From contig JAQUWD010000006.1 of NCBI GenBank assembly GCA_028693055.1, positions 37,164 through 101,163 on the forward strand: DNA of 64,000 bases, in the 5' to 3' direction. Within the stretch, counting starts at the first letter, position 1. Every line of letters begins with the position of its first letter. Positions 35,140 to 43,404 of the stretch are shown one piece after another. Under the pieces are notes generated by a model that saw only the letters and a program-made list of their open reading frames with translations, had not been told where the DNA came from and did not search any database. Source of the stretch: Eubacteriales bacterium. Lineage in GTDB: Bacteria > Bacillota > Clostridia > Christensenellales > Aristaeellaceae. Both the position numbers and the translations under genes were made by a program.

Positions 35140-35183
35140 AACCATCACTCCTTGAGCAGGATGCATAGCCGAGTATTACTATC

Positions 35184-35212
35184 ATTATACGCTACCCTGC
35201 GTAGCTGTTCAA
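35184..35212 (-). promoter_or_regulatory. Promoter of the EAL-hybrid kinase operon
   Basis: Minus strand: TTGAAC, 17-nt spacer, TATAAT, about 85 nt upstream of the EAL start. Confidence 0.82.
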
Positions 35213-35316
35213 GAAGGATTGAAACGAAAATTGCTTTTTCTACAACATCTTGGGGTATGGAGCCCGATATCATACGGCATGGAGTGATACGTAATGAGGA
35301 TAACAGCCGTCAATTC

Positions 35317-35360
35317 AAAAACCGCTGCATTCCTTATCACGCAACGGATTGCAACGGTTT
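35317..35360 (-). terminator. Terminator at the end of the ThuA/Gfo-Idh/ABC operon
   Basis: AAACCGCTGCATTCC and GGATTGCAACGGTTT pair with two mismatches around a 12-nt loop. The minus strand continues with TTTTT; the plus strand has an even longer T-tract, so it may work in both directions. It lies about 90 nt after the last gene of the operon. Confidence 0.75.
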
Positions 35361-35448
35361 TTTTGCATTTTTTGCTTTCCAAGTTGGGTCGATAGCGCCC
35401 TTTCCAGCGCCTGTCAAACCCAAAAATATTTTCGTCATGTATTTCGGG

Positions 35449-36501
35449 TTACAGGTCGACGAACTGTAAAATTTGGCCGACACGGCCACTTTCAAACGCC
35501 AATTCCATGACCCGAAGGGCTTGGGTCACCTGCCCAAGGGTTACCATTGGGACGTCTCTTCCCTCAATAGCGTCCAGCCAATTCTCATAAAACGTACGGG
35601 AGCGCGGTGCGGGCGCAGGTAGCGGCAGATGATCAATCGTATTTTCCCCACGAGGTTGAAGCGTGCGGGAAGGCCCCATTACAGAGGCGGTTGCGATTTC
35701 CTCCTCCCACGGAATATCTAAGCCATTGGAACAAATCGTCTCACCCTTGCAATCCCAGTAAGGAATCAGCGTCGTTCCCCTCTCTCCGCAGACATACCAG
35801 CGCGGCAGCATTTGAAAATTCGAGGTTCCAATTTCCACCAATGCGGAAAATCCACCTTCAAAATAAAGATTTAATCTGAAATTCTCGTCCACTTCGGTCT
35901 GGGTGAGGTACTGAAATTCGCACTGCACCGCCTGAAGCGGCTTATCCATCAGCTGCAAAAGCTGATCGATGAGATGCACGCCCCAGTCGTACATCATTCC
36001 ACCGCCATAAGCCGCATACCGTCGCCAAGTAGGCGCAATGCCGCGCGCTCCCTGCACACGGCTTTCCACACGAAACAGCTTTCCCAATTCGCCCGATTTC
36101 ACGGCGGCTTCCACAATCCGATAGTCCTGATCCCAACGCCGGTTTTGATGCACGGTGAGTAAGCGCCCGCAACGGGCTGCACAAGCAACCATTCTCCCCC
36201 ATTGCACGGTAGAAAGCGCAGCTGGTTTTTCACAAATGACGTTCTTTCCCGCTTCCAGCGCGGCAATAGTAAGCTCCTCATGCAGCTGATTGGGAACGGC
36301 AACCAAAATGGTGTCCAATTCTTTCATCGAAAGCAGCTCCTCTAAGGAAGCGCATGCGCAGAGTCCATCCTGCTTTGCAAGACTGCTTCGTACAGGATCG
36401 ACATCATAAGCGGCGATATAGCTAAAGCCCGACGGTTTTGGTATGGTTATTCCATGATTGCGCCCCATACCACCGTATCCGATGATTCCACCTAGTTTCA
36501 T
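35449..36501 (-). CDS. Gfo/Idh/MocA family oxidoreductase
   Basis: NAD(P)-dependent sugar or cyclitol dehydrogenase family. 350 residues with the start at 36501 (GAGAGG 8 nt upstream). The Rossmann part opens GGIIGYGGMGRNHG, and the conserved ICEKPAAL carries the catalytic-region Lys; the C-terminal domain follows with GGGMMYDWGVHLIDQLL. Last gene of the six-gene sugar operon and the second Gfo/Idh member in it, which suggests paired oxidation and reduction steps on one sugar, as in inositol- or keto-sugar-type pathways. Exact substrate unknown. Confidence 0.88.
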   Translation of the reverse strand: MKLGGIIGYGGMGRNHGITIPKPSGFSYIAAYDVDPVRSSLAKQDGLCACASLEELLSMKELDTILVAVPNQLHEELTIAALEAGKNVICEKPAALSTVQWGRMVACAARCGRLLTVHQNRRWDQDYRIVEAAVKSGELGKLFRVESRVQGARGIAPTWRRYAAYGGGMMYDWGVHLIDQLLQLMDKPLQAVQCEFQYLTQTEVDENFRLNLYFEGGFSALVEIGTSNFQMLPRWYVCGERGTTLIPYWDCKGETICSNGLDIPWEEEIATASVMGPSRTLQPRGENTIDHLPLPAPAPRSRTFYENWLDAIEGRDVPMVTLGQVTQALRVMELAFESGRVGQILQFVDL

Positions 36502-36519
36502 AGTTTTGCCTCTCATTTT

Positions 36520-37359
36520 TTATGATTTGACCGCGCCTTCTGTAAGCCCGTCCGTAATCTGCCGGGAGGCTAAAAAATATACCGCCAGCACAGGGAGCAT
36601 GGACATGAAATAGGCGGCGTAAGCAACGGGATAATCGACGGCGTAGGTGCTTTTGAAATTATACTGAAATAGCGGCAGCGTCCACGCGTTCAGTTTGCCG
36701 CCTACCACGATCAGCGGCAGAAGAAAATCATTCCAGAACCACAGAATATCCTTGATGATGATCGCCGAGATCATCGGCATAGCCATGGGATATACGATGC
36801 TAAAAATGGAGCGAATACGAGAGCACCCATCGATAATCGCCGCCTCCTCCACATCCCGAGGAATCGTACGTAGATAGCCCACCATCAAAAAAACGTCCGT
36901 GCAAAGGGAGCTGGTTACATAAAGCAAAACCAAGCCAAAGCTATTCATCATTTGCAGTGCGGACATCAGCTTAACCAGCGCCAGCATCTTCGTCTGAAAG
37001 GGGACGAAGATCCCTAATATAAGAAAAACATATAGGAACTTAAAGTACTTGTGTTGATCCATTTGCCGAGCAATCACAAAGCTGGTAACGGGCACCAGCA
37101 GATAAACCCCTATGGCGCTGGCAGCCGTAACCACGAAGCTGTTTAACAAATAAAGGAAATAATTTGCCTTATAGAGCACTGACTCAAAATTGTCCAGATA
37201 GAAATTGCTTGGCAGTCCGAAGTAATCGCCCAACAGCTCCGGCATGGTTTTAAAGCTATTGATCACCAACAGATACAGCGGAACCACAATAGTCAGCAGC
37301 ATAAGGACCAAAAAGAGGTATTGTGCAGCGCGAACGGCGATCTTTTTGCGGGTTTTCAC
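36520..37359 (-). CDS. CUT1 sugar ABC permease, MalG/UgpE type
   Basis: 279 residues, six predicted helices, first at about 12-32. The EAA loop reads EEAAIIDGCSRIRSIFSIVYP (about 172-192). The GTG start overlaps the stop of the preceding permease (GTGA), so translation is coupled. Second channel subunit of the importer whose binding protein is at 38392-39603. No ATPase gene is in the operon; a shared MsmK-like ATPase encoded elsewhere is likely. Confidence 0.93.
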   Translation of the reverse strand: MKTRKKIAVRAAQYLFLVLMLLTIVVPLYLLVINSFKTMPELLGDYFGLPSNFYLDNFESVLYKANYFLYLLNSFVVTAASAIGVYLLVPVTSFVIARQMDQHKYFKFLYVFLILGIFVPFQTKMLALVKLMSALQMMNSFGLVLLYVTSSLCTDVFLMVGYLRTIPRDVEEAAIIDGCSRIRSIFSIVYPMAMPMISAIIIKDILWFWNDFLLPLIVVGGKLNAWTLPLFQYNFKSTYAVDYPVAYAAYFMSMLPVLAVYFLASRQITDGLTEGAVKS

Positions 37360-38234
37360 GCGACAACCTCCTTTCGATTGACCAGACGGAAATAAATGAA
37401 GGATACAAAAACCATCGCCAAAAACATAACGACGCTCATTGCTGAGGCATAAGCGTAGGCGTTTTCATTGAAGCCTTTAATATAGATAATATAAGCTAAG
37501 GATTCTGTGGCGCGGCCCGGCCCGCCTGCCGTTAGAACGGTAATATATTCATAAGTGCATAAGCCGCCCTTGAGGGTGGTGACGAATACCATATTCAGTG
37601 TGGGAATCAAATAAGGCACGGTGATAGCCTTAAACTTATCCCAGCCGCTGCCGCCGTCGATATCAGCCACCTCGTACAGATCCTTTGGCACACTTTTTAA
37701 AGCGGCAAAAATCAACACTGTCGGAATGGCGACGCTACTCCAAAGGTTTACCAGCAGCACAGCGTAGATGGCATAGCTGGAGTTGGATAAAAGGCTACGA
37801 GAGAGAAGCTCGCTGCCGACTGCCTGCCCCAGCAGGGGAAGCGCTTCACTGTAGATTTCCTTAAAAAGCAAGCCGGTGGTTACAAGGCTAAACAGGCAGG
37901 GCAAAAAGAAAACAGCTTTGAAAAAGCTCCAGCCTTTGGGCTTGGCATTCAGCACGAGCGCTGTTAGCAGCGATACCAGCAGCACCCCCATAATTAAATA
38001 GCCGGTGTACCGTAACGTAAAGCCAATCACCCGCAAAAAGCGTTGATCCATAAATAGCTTCGCGTAATTTTTTAGACCGATAAAATCATAATTGCGGCTT
38101 ATGCCGTTCCAATCCGTAAAGGAATACCAGATACCGATCAGAACCGGCGTTACAAAAAGAAGAAGATAGGCTACCAGCGCCGGCAGTGAAAGCAGAACGT
38201 CGGTTTTAAAGGTGCGGTCTAGTTTCTTTTTCAT
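37356..38234 (-). CDS. CUT1 sugar ABC permease, MalF/UgpA type
   Basis: 292 residues, six predicted helices. The N-terminus is basic (KKKLDRTFK), then LLSLPALVAYLLLFVTPVLIG and the typical GIWYSFTDWNGI. The EAA loop is a variant, LYEVADIDGGSGWDKFKAITVP. Forms the heterodimeric channel with the overlapping MalG-type gene. It is separated from the binding-protein gene by 157 nt that contain a strong stem-loop (38312-38345). Confidence 0.93.
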   Translation of the reverse strand: MKKKLDRTFKTDVLLSLPALVAYLLLFVTPVLIGIWYSFTDWNGISRNYDFIGLKNYAKLFMDQRFLRVIGFTLRYTGYLIMGVLLVSLLTALVLNAKPKGWSFFKAVFFLPCLFSLVTTGLLFKEIYSEALPLLGQAVGSELLSRSLLSNSSYAIYAVLLVNLWSSVAIPTVLIFAALKSVPKDLYEVADIDGGSGWDKFKAITVPYLIPTLNMVFVTTLKGGLCTYEYITVLTAGGPGRATESLAYIIYIKGFNENAYAYASAMSVVMFLAMVFVSFIYFRLVNRKEVVA

Positions 38235-38311
38235 GTGCTCTTATCCTTTTTTTCCTGCGTAGAAGGGGAAATAGTGACGGTGAAGAAAGCTGTGCAGAGA
38301 AGAACGGAAGC

Positions 38312-38345
38312 GGGACGAAGCGTCCGTATCACTCCGCTTCGTCCC
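38312..38345 (-). terminator. Stem-loop between binding-protein and permease genes
   Basis: GGGACGAAGCG and CGCTTCGTCCC form a perfect 11-bp stem around 12 nt, after the binding-protein stop. It has no good T-tract, so it is probably a 3-prime stabiliser or partial terminator that raises binding-protein mRNA over permease mRNA. Confidence 0.65.
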
Positions 38346-38391
38346 CGCAAACCGTCTCGCCGGTCAAATGGGTTACCGTATGATGGGTTGC

Positions 38392-39603
38392 TTACTCGGC
38401 ATAATGCAGCTTAACTTCGTTATCCACATCGGCCAAGAAGCTGTCAACATCGTCCGATTCGCGCAAAATTTGGGTCAAGGGTTGAATCACGGTGTTGGTG
38501 CCGCTCTTCCACTGGTTGCGAGCCAACGTAAAGGTGCGACCCTCCGTAGCGAACTGGGCAAACACATCAAAGGCGGGAGTGGCGTTCACAACGCCGTTTA
38601 CCAGATTGACGGAGCCTTCCATATCCACAAATTTTTGAGCGTTGGCAATCATCCATTGCAGGAAGGTGTAGCATTCCTCTTGATGCTTGCCATCCTTGAA
38701 TACGGAGAAGGCGAGGTCCACATTAGCCCGAACGCGCGTCGCTTCCGCTGTTTCTGCTGGGAAAGCAAAGCATGAGATGTTGGCTTCGCCTGCGGCTTTA
38801 ACCAAGGTGTAAGCCCAAGTACCGTTAAGAAGCATAGCAGCTTGACCGTTAGCAAGAGCGGTTACACCGTCCGTATAGCTGGTGGACAGAGGGTCTGGCT
38901 GGGCGTACTGCTTAAGCTTCACGAAGATTTCAGCCACCTTGCGGATGCTTTCATCCGTGGTTGCAGAGCCAGAGCCATCGGCAATGGCGTTAAATAGGGC
39001 AGCCTGATCGGCGCTGTACAGACCAAATAAAGTCTCAAATACGTTAAAGGTGGTCCAAGCGTCTGCGTCCGTAAGCTCGATGGGCGTTATTCCCGCTGCT
39101 TTTAGGGCTTCGCATGCAGCCCAGAACTCGTCCATAGTCGTGGGAATGGCAATGCCATTTTGTTCAAACAGATCGACATTATACAGCACACCCCATGCAT
39201 TTTGCATGTATGGCAAGCCGTATAATCCGCCGTCAATGGTAATCATTTCACGCGCGGCTTCATTGGTGGCCCCAGTGACCCACTCCATACCGCTAAAATC
39301 CACACAATAACCATCGCGGAAATACGCATACCAGCTTTGATCGTTAGACCACGTGAACAGATCAGGCGTGTCGCCGGACAAGACGCGCGTCTGAATAGCA
39401 GTGGCATATTCAGCAGGTTGGTTTACTGTAACGGTGATGTTGGGATACTCCTCATGGAAGGCGTCCGCCATGACGTTCATGATGTCCACAACCTCGCTTT
39501 TGTGGAGCATAAGCTCTAGGTTCACAGCTTCCTCTGCGCCCGCAAAGGAAAAGCAGCATAGAAGCAGCGCGATGGCCAGTACCATTGATGTGAGTTTTTT
39601 CAT
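38392..39603 (-). CDS. Extracellular sugar-binding protein of ABC importer
   Basis: 403 residues, family 1 solute-binding protein. The signal peptide MKKLTSMVLAIALLLCCFSF ends at a probable AGA/EE cleavage site; there is no lipobox Gly/Ala-Cys, so membrane anchoring by lipid is not evident. The mature part has the usual pattern: ELMLHKSEVVDIMNVMADAF, then FTWSNDQSWYAYF and a PYMQNAWGVLYNVDLFE hinge region. GGAGG precedes the ATG. Third gene of the operon, followed by the two permeases. Ligand unknown; the Gfo/Idh and ThuA neighbours suggest an unusual sugar or sugar acid. Confidence 0.92.
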   Translation of the reverse strand: MKKLTSMVLAIALLLCCFSFAGAEEAVNLELMLHKSEVVDIMNVMADAFHEEYPNITVTVNQPAEYATAIQTRVLSGDTPDLFTWSNDQSWYAYFRDGYCVDFSGMEWVTGATNEAAREMITIDGGLYGLPYMQNAWGVLYNVDLFEQNGIAIPTTMDEFWAACEALKAAGITPIELTDADAWTTFNVFETLFGLYSADQAALFNAIADGSGSATTDESIRKVAEIFVKLKQYAQPDPLSTSYTDGVTALANGQAAMLLNGTWAYTLVKAAGEANISCFAFPAETAEATRVRANVDLAFSVFKDGKHQEECYTFLQWMIANAQKFVDMEGSVNLVNGVVNATPAFDVFAQFATEGRTFTLARNQWKSGTNTVIQPLTQILRESDDVDSFLADVDNEVKLHYAE

Positions 39604-39671
39604 TTTCCGATTTCCTCCTTTAATTTATCTGGGTACGGTTCTCACCATAAGGTGCGTTTCAATGGGTCGGG

Positions 39672-40733
39672 CTACCACTGAACCCAACGGTTTTCCGCGC
39701 TGGACTGTAAAACGGCGTCCAACACCTGTTGACAGCGCACGCCATCCTCCAGCGTGGGCAGCAAAGAGCCCAGTTCGCCGCGCACGGCATTCACAAAGGT
39801 CTGCTCCTGGGCCGCATGATAACGTGCAGGCACATCCACAAAATGGAGCTTGGGCTCGTCAGGGCACAGCTCCTTGCCTCCCATGCCCAGCTTTTCGGGC
39901 TGATTGAGGTTAAAGGAAAGCGTACCCCTTGTGCCATAAACATCAAATAAAATCGTATTGCTGTGACCAGGCGCACAGCGCGTTATCGTAAACAAGCCGT
40001 TTACATCCCCCTGTAGCTTTGCCATAAACATACAGTAATCGTCGGTATCGACCGTTCCCATGCCTTCACGGTCCGGCCACGGGCGCTGCTTGACTACAAC
40101 GCCAGCCGCGCCGCATACGGCTTGAAACTCGCCAATCAGCAGCCGTGTCATGTCTACAAGGTGCGCGCCAAGGTCGCCCAATACTCCCGTGCCGGCATGC
40201 TCCTTTTGAAAGCGCCATTCCATTTTTCGCCCGGGAATCAAGCCGCTGTCCTTTAAATAAGCCACGTTCACGCTAAGCAGCTGACCCAATGCGCCCTGCC
40301 GTAGCAGCTCGTAAGCATAGCGAACAGCCGGCATGAATCGATAGGAAAAGCAGACCATAGCGGGGAGCCCCGCAGCTTTTTGAGCCTGTAGCATCTCATT
40401 CGCTTGGGCCAGATTCAGAGCAACCGGTTTTTCTATGTTTACCGGTTTCCCTGCTGCCAGTGTTGCAATAGCGATAGGCGCATGCTGATCGTTGGGCGTA
40501 CAAACCTCTACCGCGTCTACGTCCGCGCAGGCAATCAGGTCATGGTAATCGCAAAAGCGGCGGCTTTGGGGCAGCTGCAGCTGATCCCCGACGATTTGCA
40601 AACGCTCTTTGTTACTATCACAAATAGCAGTAATTTTACAGCGCTCCACTGCTTGTAAACCGGGAATATGTACATTTGTGCCAATCCCACCCACGCCAAC
40701 AATGCCAATACGAGTGTTTTGCTCCGTGCTCAT
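39672..40733 (-). CDS. Gfo/Idh/MocA family oxidoreductase
   Basis: 353 residues from the ATG at 40733, which avoids overlap with the ThuA gene and precedes the Rossmann motif RIGIVGVGGIGTNVH. The active-site region is PVNIEKPVALN, and GVLGDLGAHLVDMTRLL lies in the C-terminal domain. Not closely similar by eye to the other Gfo/Idh protein at 35449, so probably a different step. Second gene of the operon, between ThuA and the binding protein. Confidence 0.88.
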   Translation of the reverse strand: MSTEQNTRIGIVGVGGIGTNVHIPGLQAVERCKITAICDSNKERLQIVGDQLQLPQSRRFCDYHDLIACADVDAVEVCTPNDQHAPIAIATLAAGKPVNIEKPVALNLAQANEMLQAQKAAGLPAMVCFSYRFMPAVRYAYELLRQGALGQLLSVNVAYLKDSGLIPGRKMEWRFQKEHAGTGVLGDLGAHLVDMTRLLIGEFQAVCGAAGVVVKQRPWPDREGMGTVDTDDYCMFMAKLQGDVNGLFTITRCAPGHSNTILFDVYGTRGTLSFNLNQPEKLGMGGKELCPDEPKLHFVDVPARYHAAQEQTFVNAVRGELGSLLPTLEDGVRCQQVLDAVLQSSAENRWVQW

Positions 40734-40755
40734 GCTTCTCTTTGCCTCTTCTCCA

Positions 40756-41472
40756 TCAGTTTTCAAAGCGATCATGCTGACCATAGGTCATGGGTGGATT
40801 GCCGTTGGGCGCCGCCCAATGAGCGGCGTTTCGCAGAATTTGACGGATTGTTGCGTCATAGTAGGTCGGATAAGCCTCGTGGCCGGGTTGAAAATAAAAG
40901 ATTTTTCCGTTCCCATAGTGGTAACAGCAGCCGCTTCGCAGCACGCCGCCGCCGGAAAACCAGCTAAGGAAAACCAGCTCATCTGGCGTTGGAATATCAA
41001 AATGCTCGCAATACGTTTCCTCCACAGGAAGAGTAAAGGACTCGGGAATACCGGCGGCAATGGGGTGACCCGGCAGCACGGTAAAAATTCGCTCCTTATC
41101 GTCCAGCTCCCACCATTTGCTGCGGCAGCCGGTGCCCATCAGCCTGCGGAACACCTTTGAATAATGACCGCTATGCAGCACCACGATTCCCATACCGTCG
41201 CGAACACGCCGAGCGATGCGTTCTACCAGCTCGTCATCCACCTGATCGTGGGCCTTATGCCCCCACCAAAACAGTACATCCGTTGTATCCAATACGGATT
41301 GTGGCAGGCCCTGCTCAGGCTGGTCCAACGTAGCCGTTCTTATTTCTAGTTCATCGTCCATAGCCAAGCCTTCCGCTATGGCTGTGTGCAGCCCATGGGG
41401 ATAAACTTGCCCAATTGCCTCTTCCGTGCGCTCGTGTACATATTCATTCCACACTGTAACGTTTATTTTCAC
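40756..41472 (-). CDS. ThuA-like domain protein
   Basis: 238 residues with the ThuA/trehalose-utilisation fold, a glutamine-amidotransferase-like flavodoxin-type fold. Recognised by MKINVTVWNEYVHERTEE, DVLFWWGHKAHDQV, GIVVLHSGHYSKVFRRLMG and the C-terminal GKIFYFQPGHEAYPTYYD. ThuA proteins accompany Gfo/Idh dehydrogenases in sugar catabolism operons; the reaction of this subgroup is not established, but keto-sugar chemistry is suspected in some systems. First gene of the six-gene operon and divergent from the AraC regulator. Confidence 0.88.
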   Translation of the reverse strand: MKINVTVWNEYVHERTEEAIGQVYPHGLHTAIAEGLAMDDELEIRTATLDQPEQGLPQSVLDTTDVLFWWGHKAHDQVDDELVERIARRVRDGMGIVVLHSGHYSKVFRRLMGTGCRSKWWELDDKERIFTVLPGHPIAAGIPESFTLPVEETYCEHFDIPTPDELVFLSWFSGGGVLRSGCCYHYGNGKIFYFQPGHEAYPTYYDATIRQILRNAAHWAAPNGNPPMTYGQHDRFEN

Positions 41473-41503
41473 TTGTGGGAACCTCCATCCGCTTGATGCT
41501 ATG

Positions 41504-41532
41504 ATTGTAATCTGACAGCAGATGGTTTACAA
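41504..41532 (-). promoter_or_regulatory. Promoter of the ThuA/Gfo-Idh/ABC operon
   Basis: Minus strand: TTGTAA, 17-nt spacer, TACAAT, 32 nt before the ThuA start. The same bases form an inverted repeat (ATTGTAA and TTACAAT) in the space shared with the araC-type gene. Confidence 0.75.
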
Positions 41533-41582
41533 TGTAAGACGTCGCCAATTTTATTGTATATTCTTGCCAAGCGAGGAGCCTT

Positions 41583-42413
41583 ATGCTACGAATTGATTTG
41601 GAACAGCTGCAATATATCGATTTTAACGCTTGTCATATCATGGCCAGCACATTAAAGTATGACTCGGGCGATAGCACCTACTATCCCGAGCCACGGGGCG
41701 ACCATATGCTATACTATTTATGCGAGGGGCAGCGTCGCTACATCTGCTCCGATGGCCGTGAATTTATGATGAACCCCCACGATGTATTGCTGATGCCTAG
41801 CGATAGCCGATATGAAACCATCGTCATGGAGGGCGGCTGTCGGGGCGTATTCATACGTTTCTTACTGCGCGATAGCGACGGACTCAACGTATTTTTAAAG
41901 GGTGGGGTGCAGCGGCTGACCTACGACGCGGATGGAACGCTGGAGTCGCTGTTTTGCGAGGTCAGCGACAACTTCCTTTCGGGTAGAAGTTGCCTGTTCA
42001 GTAAGCAAAAGCTCTATCGTTTGCTGGATATGATCATCAACAAACGTAATACGGCAAAGCAAAGCCCAGATGAACGGGCCTTGGCCCATGCCATTGAATA
42101 TATGCAGGCGCATCTATCTGAAACCCTGTCGCTGGAATCGTTGGCTCGTGTTTCCAGCATGAGCCAACGCACGTTCTGCCGAAGGTTTAAGGAGCATATC
42201 GGCTGTCCGCCCATGCTGTATCACCGCACCCTTCGAATCCAAAAAGCGATGCGACTTTTGCAGACCAATCAATACACCGTTGAGCGAATCGCTGCCGAGA
42301 CAGGCTTTGTAGACGCGGCCCATTTCTGCCGTTGCTTTAAACAGCTGCAAGGAGAAACGGTACGGCATGCGCGACAAGCCCAGCATGCCTTGATCACTCC
42401 AGATCTCGATTAA
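41583..42413 (+). CDS. AraC family transcriptional regulator
   Basis: 276 residues: N-terminal cupin-like sensing domain (about 1-150, with GDHMLYYLCEGQRRYIC and MNPHDVLLMPSD) and a C-terminal AraC DNA-binding domain with two helix-turn-helix units (about 170-265: LSLESLARVSSMSQRTFCRR and ERIAAETGFVDAAHFCRCFK). GAGGAG lies before the ATG. Faces the sugar operon at 41472-35449 and is its most likely activator. Its last 20 bp overlap the end of the convergent RapZ-like gene. Confidence 0.92.
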   Translation: MLRIDLEQLQYIDFNACHIMASTLKYDSGDSTYYPEPRGDHMLYYLCEGQRRYICSDGREFMMNPHDVLLMPSDSRYETIVMEGGCRGVFIRFLLRDSDGLNVFLKGGVQRLTYDADGTLESLFCEVSDNFLSGRSCLFSKQKLYRLLDMIINKRNTAKQSPDERALAHAIEYMQAHLSETLSLESLARVSSMSQRTFCRRFKEHIGCPPMLYHRTLRIQKAMRLLQTNQYTVERIAAETGFVDAAHFCRCFKQLQGETVRHARQAQHALITPDLD

Positions 42414-43179
42414 AAATCGTTACCGTAAACTGCGTTTTTGTCATCAGGCGTTTAAGGCGCTCCGCAAACTCCGACGCAATCGTCGCTCCATCCGAGCAAC
42501 CCAGCGCAACGCAGAAACGCGTGTGCTCCTGAGCCTCAAAAATACAAACCATTTTCGTTAGGAACGGTTCGATGTCGACAAGGAGCTCCTCCATGTGCGT
42601 CTTTTGTTGTGCAAAGGCCATGGTTTCCAAAATGCGTAAATCCAGCGTGAAATGAGCGTCTCTTACCGGCCCGCACAGATAGCTAAAGGTAACAATCTCC
42701 ATTAGCACAGCATTGGAATTGGCTGAATCCCCTAAATAACGCTTCCTAAGCAATTGACGTAGCTGAGATACATCCATGGAGCTGGTATTGATCACCAAAT
42801 CCGCAGCCGCACGGTAAGGAAGGCTCGCTCGCCTTTGAGCGACCAAGGTTTGCGCATAGCGTGCATGTTCGGATTGCCGCCCGCTTTCCCCCCTCTCAGC
42901 CATTCGCCGGAAGAAAGTAGAATCATCCACATCAAAGAAAAGGATTTCGATTGAAGCAGTTTCCTCGCGAAGCCGCCGCAATAGCTCCGCAGTCGTCCCC
43001 ATGGGCTCCTGCGCATTTGGCTCAATCAAAAGCATAAGCCGATCGTTACTTTGGTAGGCCAATGGCAGCATGCGCAGCGAAACGTGCTCAATGGTCGTAT
43101 AACCCAGTTCCTCCAAATAACGCATTGCCGTGTGCTTACCGCTGAAACGAATTCCCACCAGAACCAATGTGTTGATCAT
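42394..43179 (-). CDS. Divergent RapZ-like nucleotide-binding protein with degraded P-loop
   Basis: 261 residues from the ATG at 43179 (GGAGG 5 nt upstream). The layout is RapZ-like: N-terminal kinase-like domain starting INTLVLVGIRFSGKHTAMRY, the LEELGYTTIEHVSLRMLPL segment where RapZ has LEDxGYxxxDNLP, and a C-terminal domain with VTFSYLCGPVRDAHFTLDLR, where RapZ has SFGFKYGxPxDADxVFDVR. The Walker A is altered: GIRFSGKHT has His where Ser or Thr normally follows the Lys. RapZ of E. coli controls glucosamine-6-phosphate synthase RNAs, while Gram-positive YvcJ has unclear roles. This copy is likely a paralogue with changed nucleotide use. Not linked to ptsN or whiA here. Confidence 0.7.
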   Translation of the reverse strand: MINTLVLVGIRFSGKHTAMRYLEELGYTTIEHVSLRMLPLAYQSNDRLMLLIEPNAQEPMGTTAELLRRLREETASIEILFFDVDDSTFFRRMAERGESGRQSEHARYAQTLVAQRRASLPYRAAADLVINTSSMDVSQLRQLLRKRYLGDSANSNAVLMEIVTFSYLCGPVRDAHFTLDLRILETMAFAQQKTHMEELLVDIEPFLTKMVCIFEAQEHTRFCVALGCSDGATIASEFAERLKRLMTKTQFTVTIFNRDLE

Positions 43180-43311
43180 CATACCCTCCCGTGCATTTAA
43201 GCCCATCAAGAAATTCAATCCGGCGGCGTAGCAGCCCGCCGGAGTAGGGCAAAGGCGTAAACAATATCTAGTGCTTTTGCCGTTAAAGATGTGGATTCCT
43301 GCTCCTCCCGC

Positions 43312-43340
43312 TTGCCTCATCCCATATAAAATGATAAAAT
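43312..43340 (+). promoter_or_regulatory. Promoter of the DUF1461-tsaD operon
   Basis: TTGCCT, 17-nt spacer, TAAAAT, about 65 nt before the TTG start at 43405. Confidence 0.72.
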
Positions 43341-43404
43341 ACGGGAACCTGCGGCATGCTGGAAGTGTTCCTGCATTTTCGCAGGGAAGAAGGAGGCGCT
43401 TCAC

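Larger units (their letters stand above)
35100..35448 (-). other. Intergenic region upstream of the EAL operon
   Basis: 349 bases without a long gene. It holds the EAL operon promoter (35184-35212), the short leader frame and a stem-loop terminator (35317-35360) for the incoming sugar operon. Nothing else was recognised. Confidence 0.7.
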
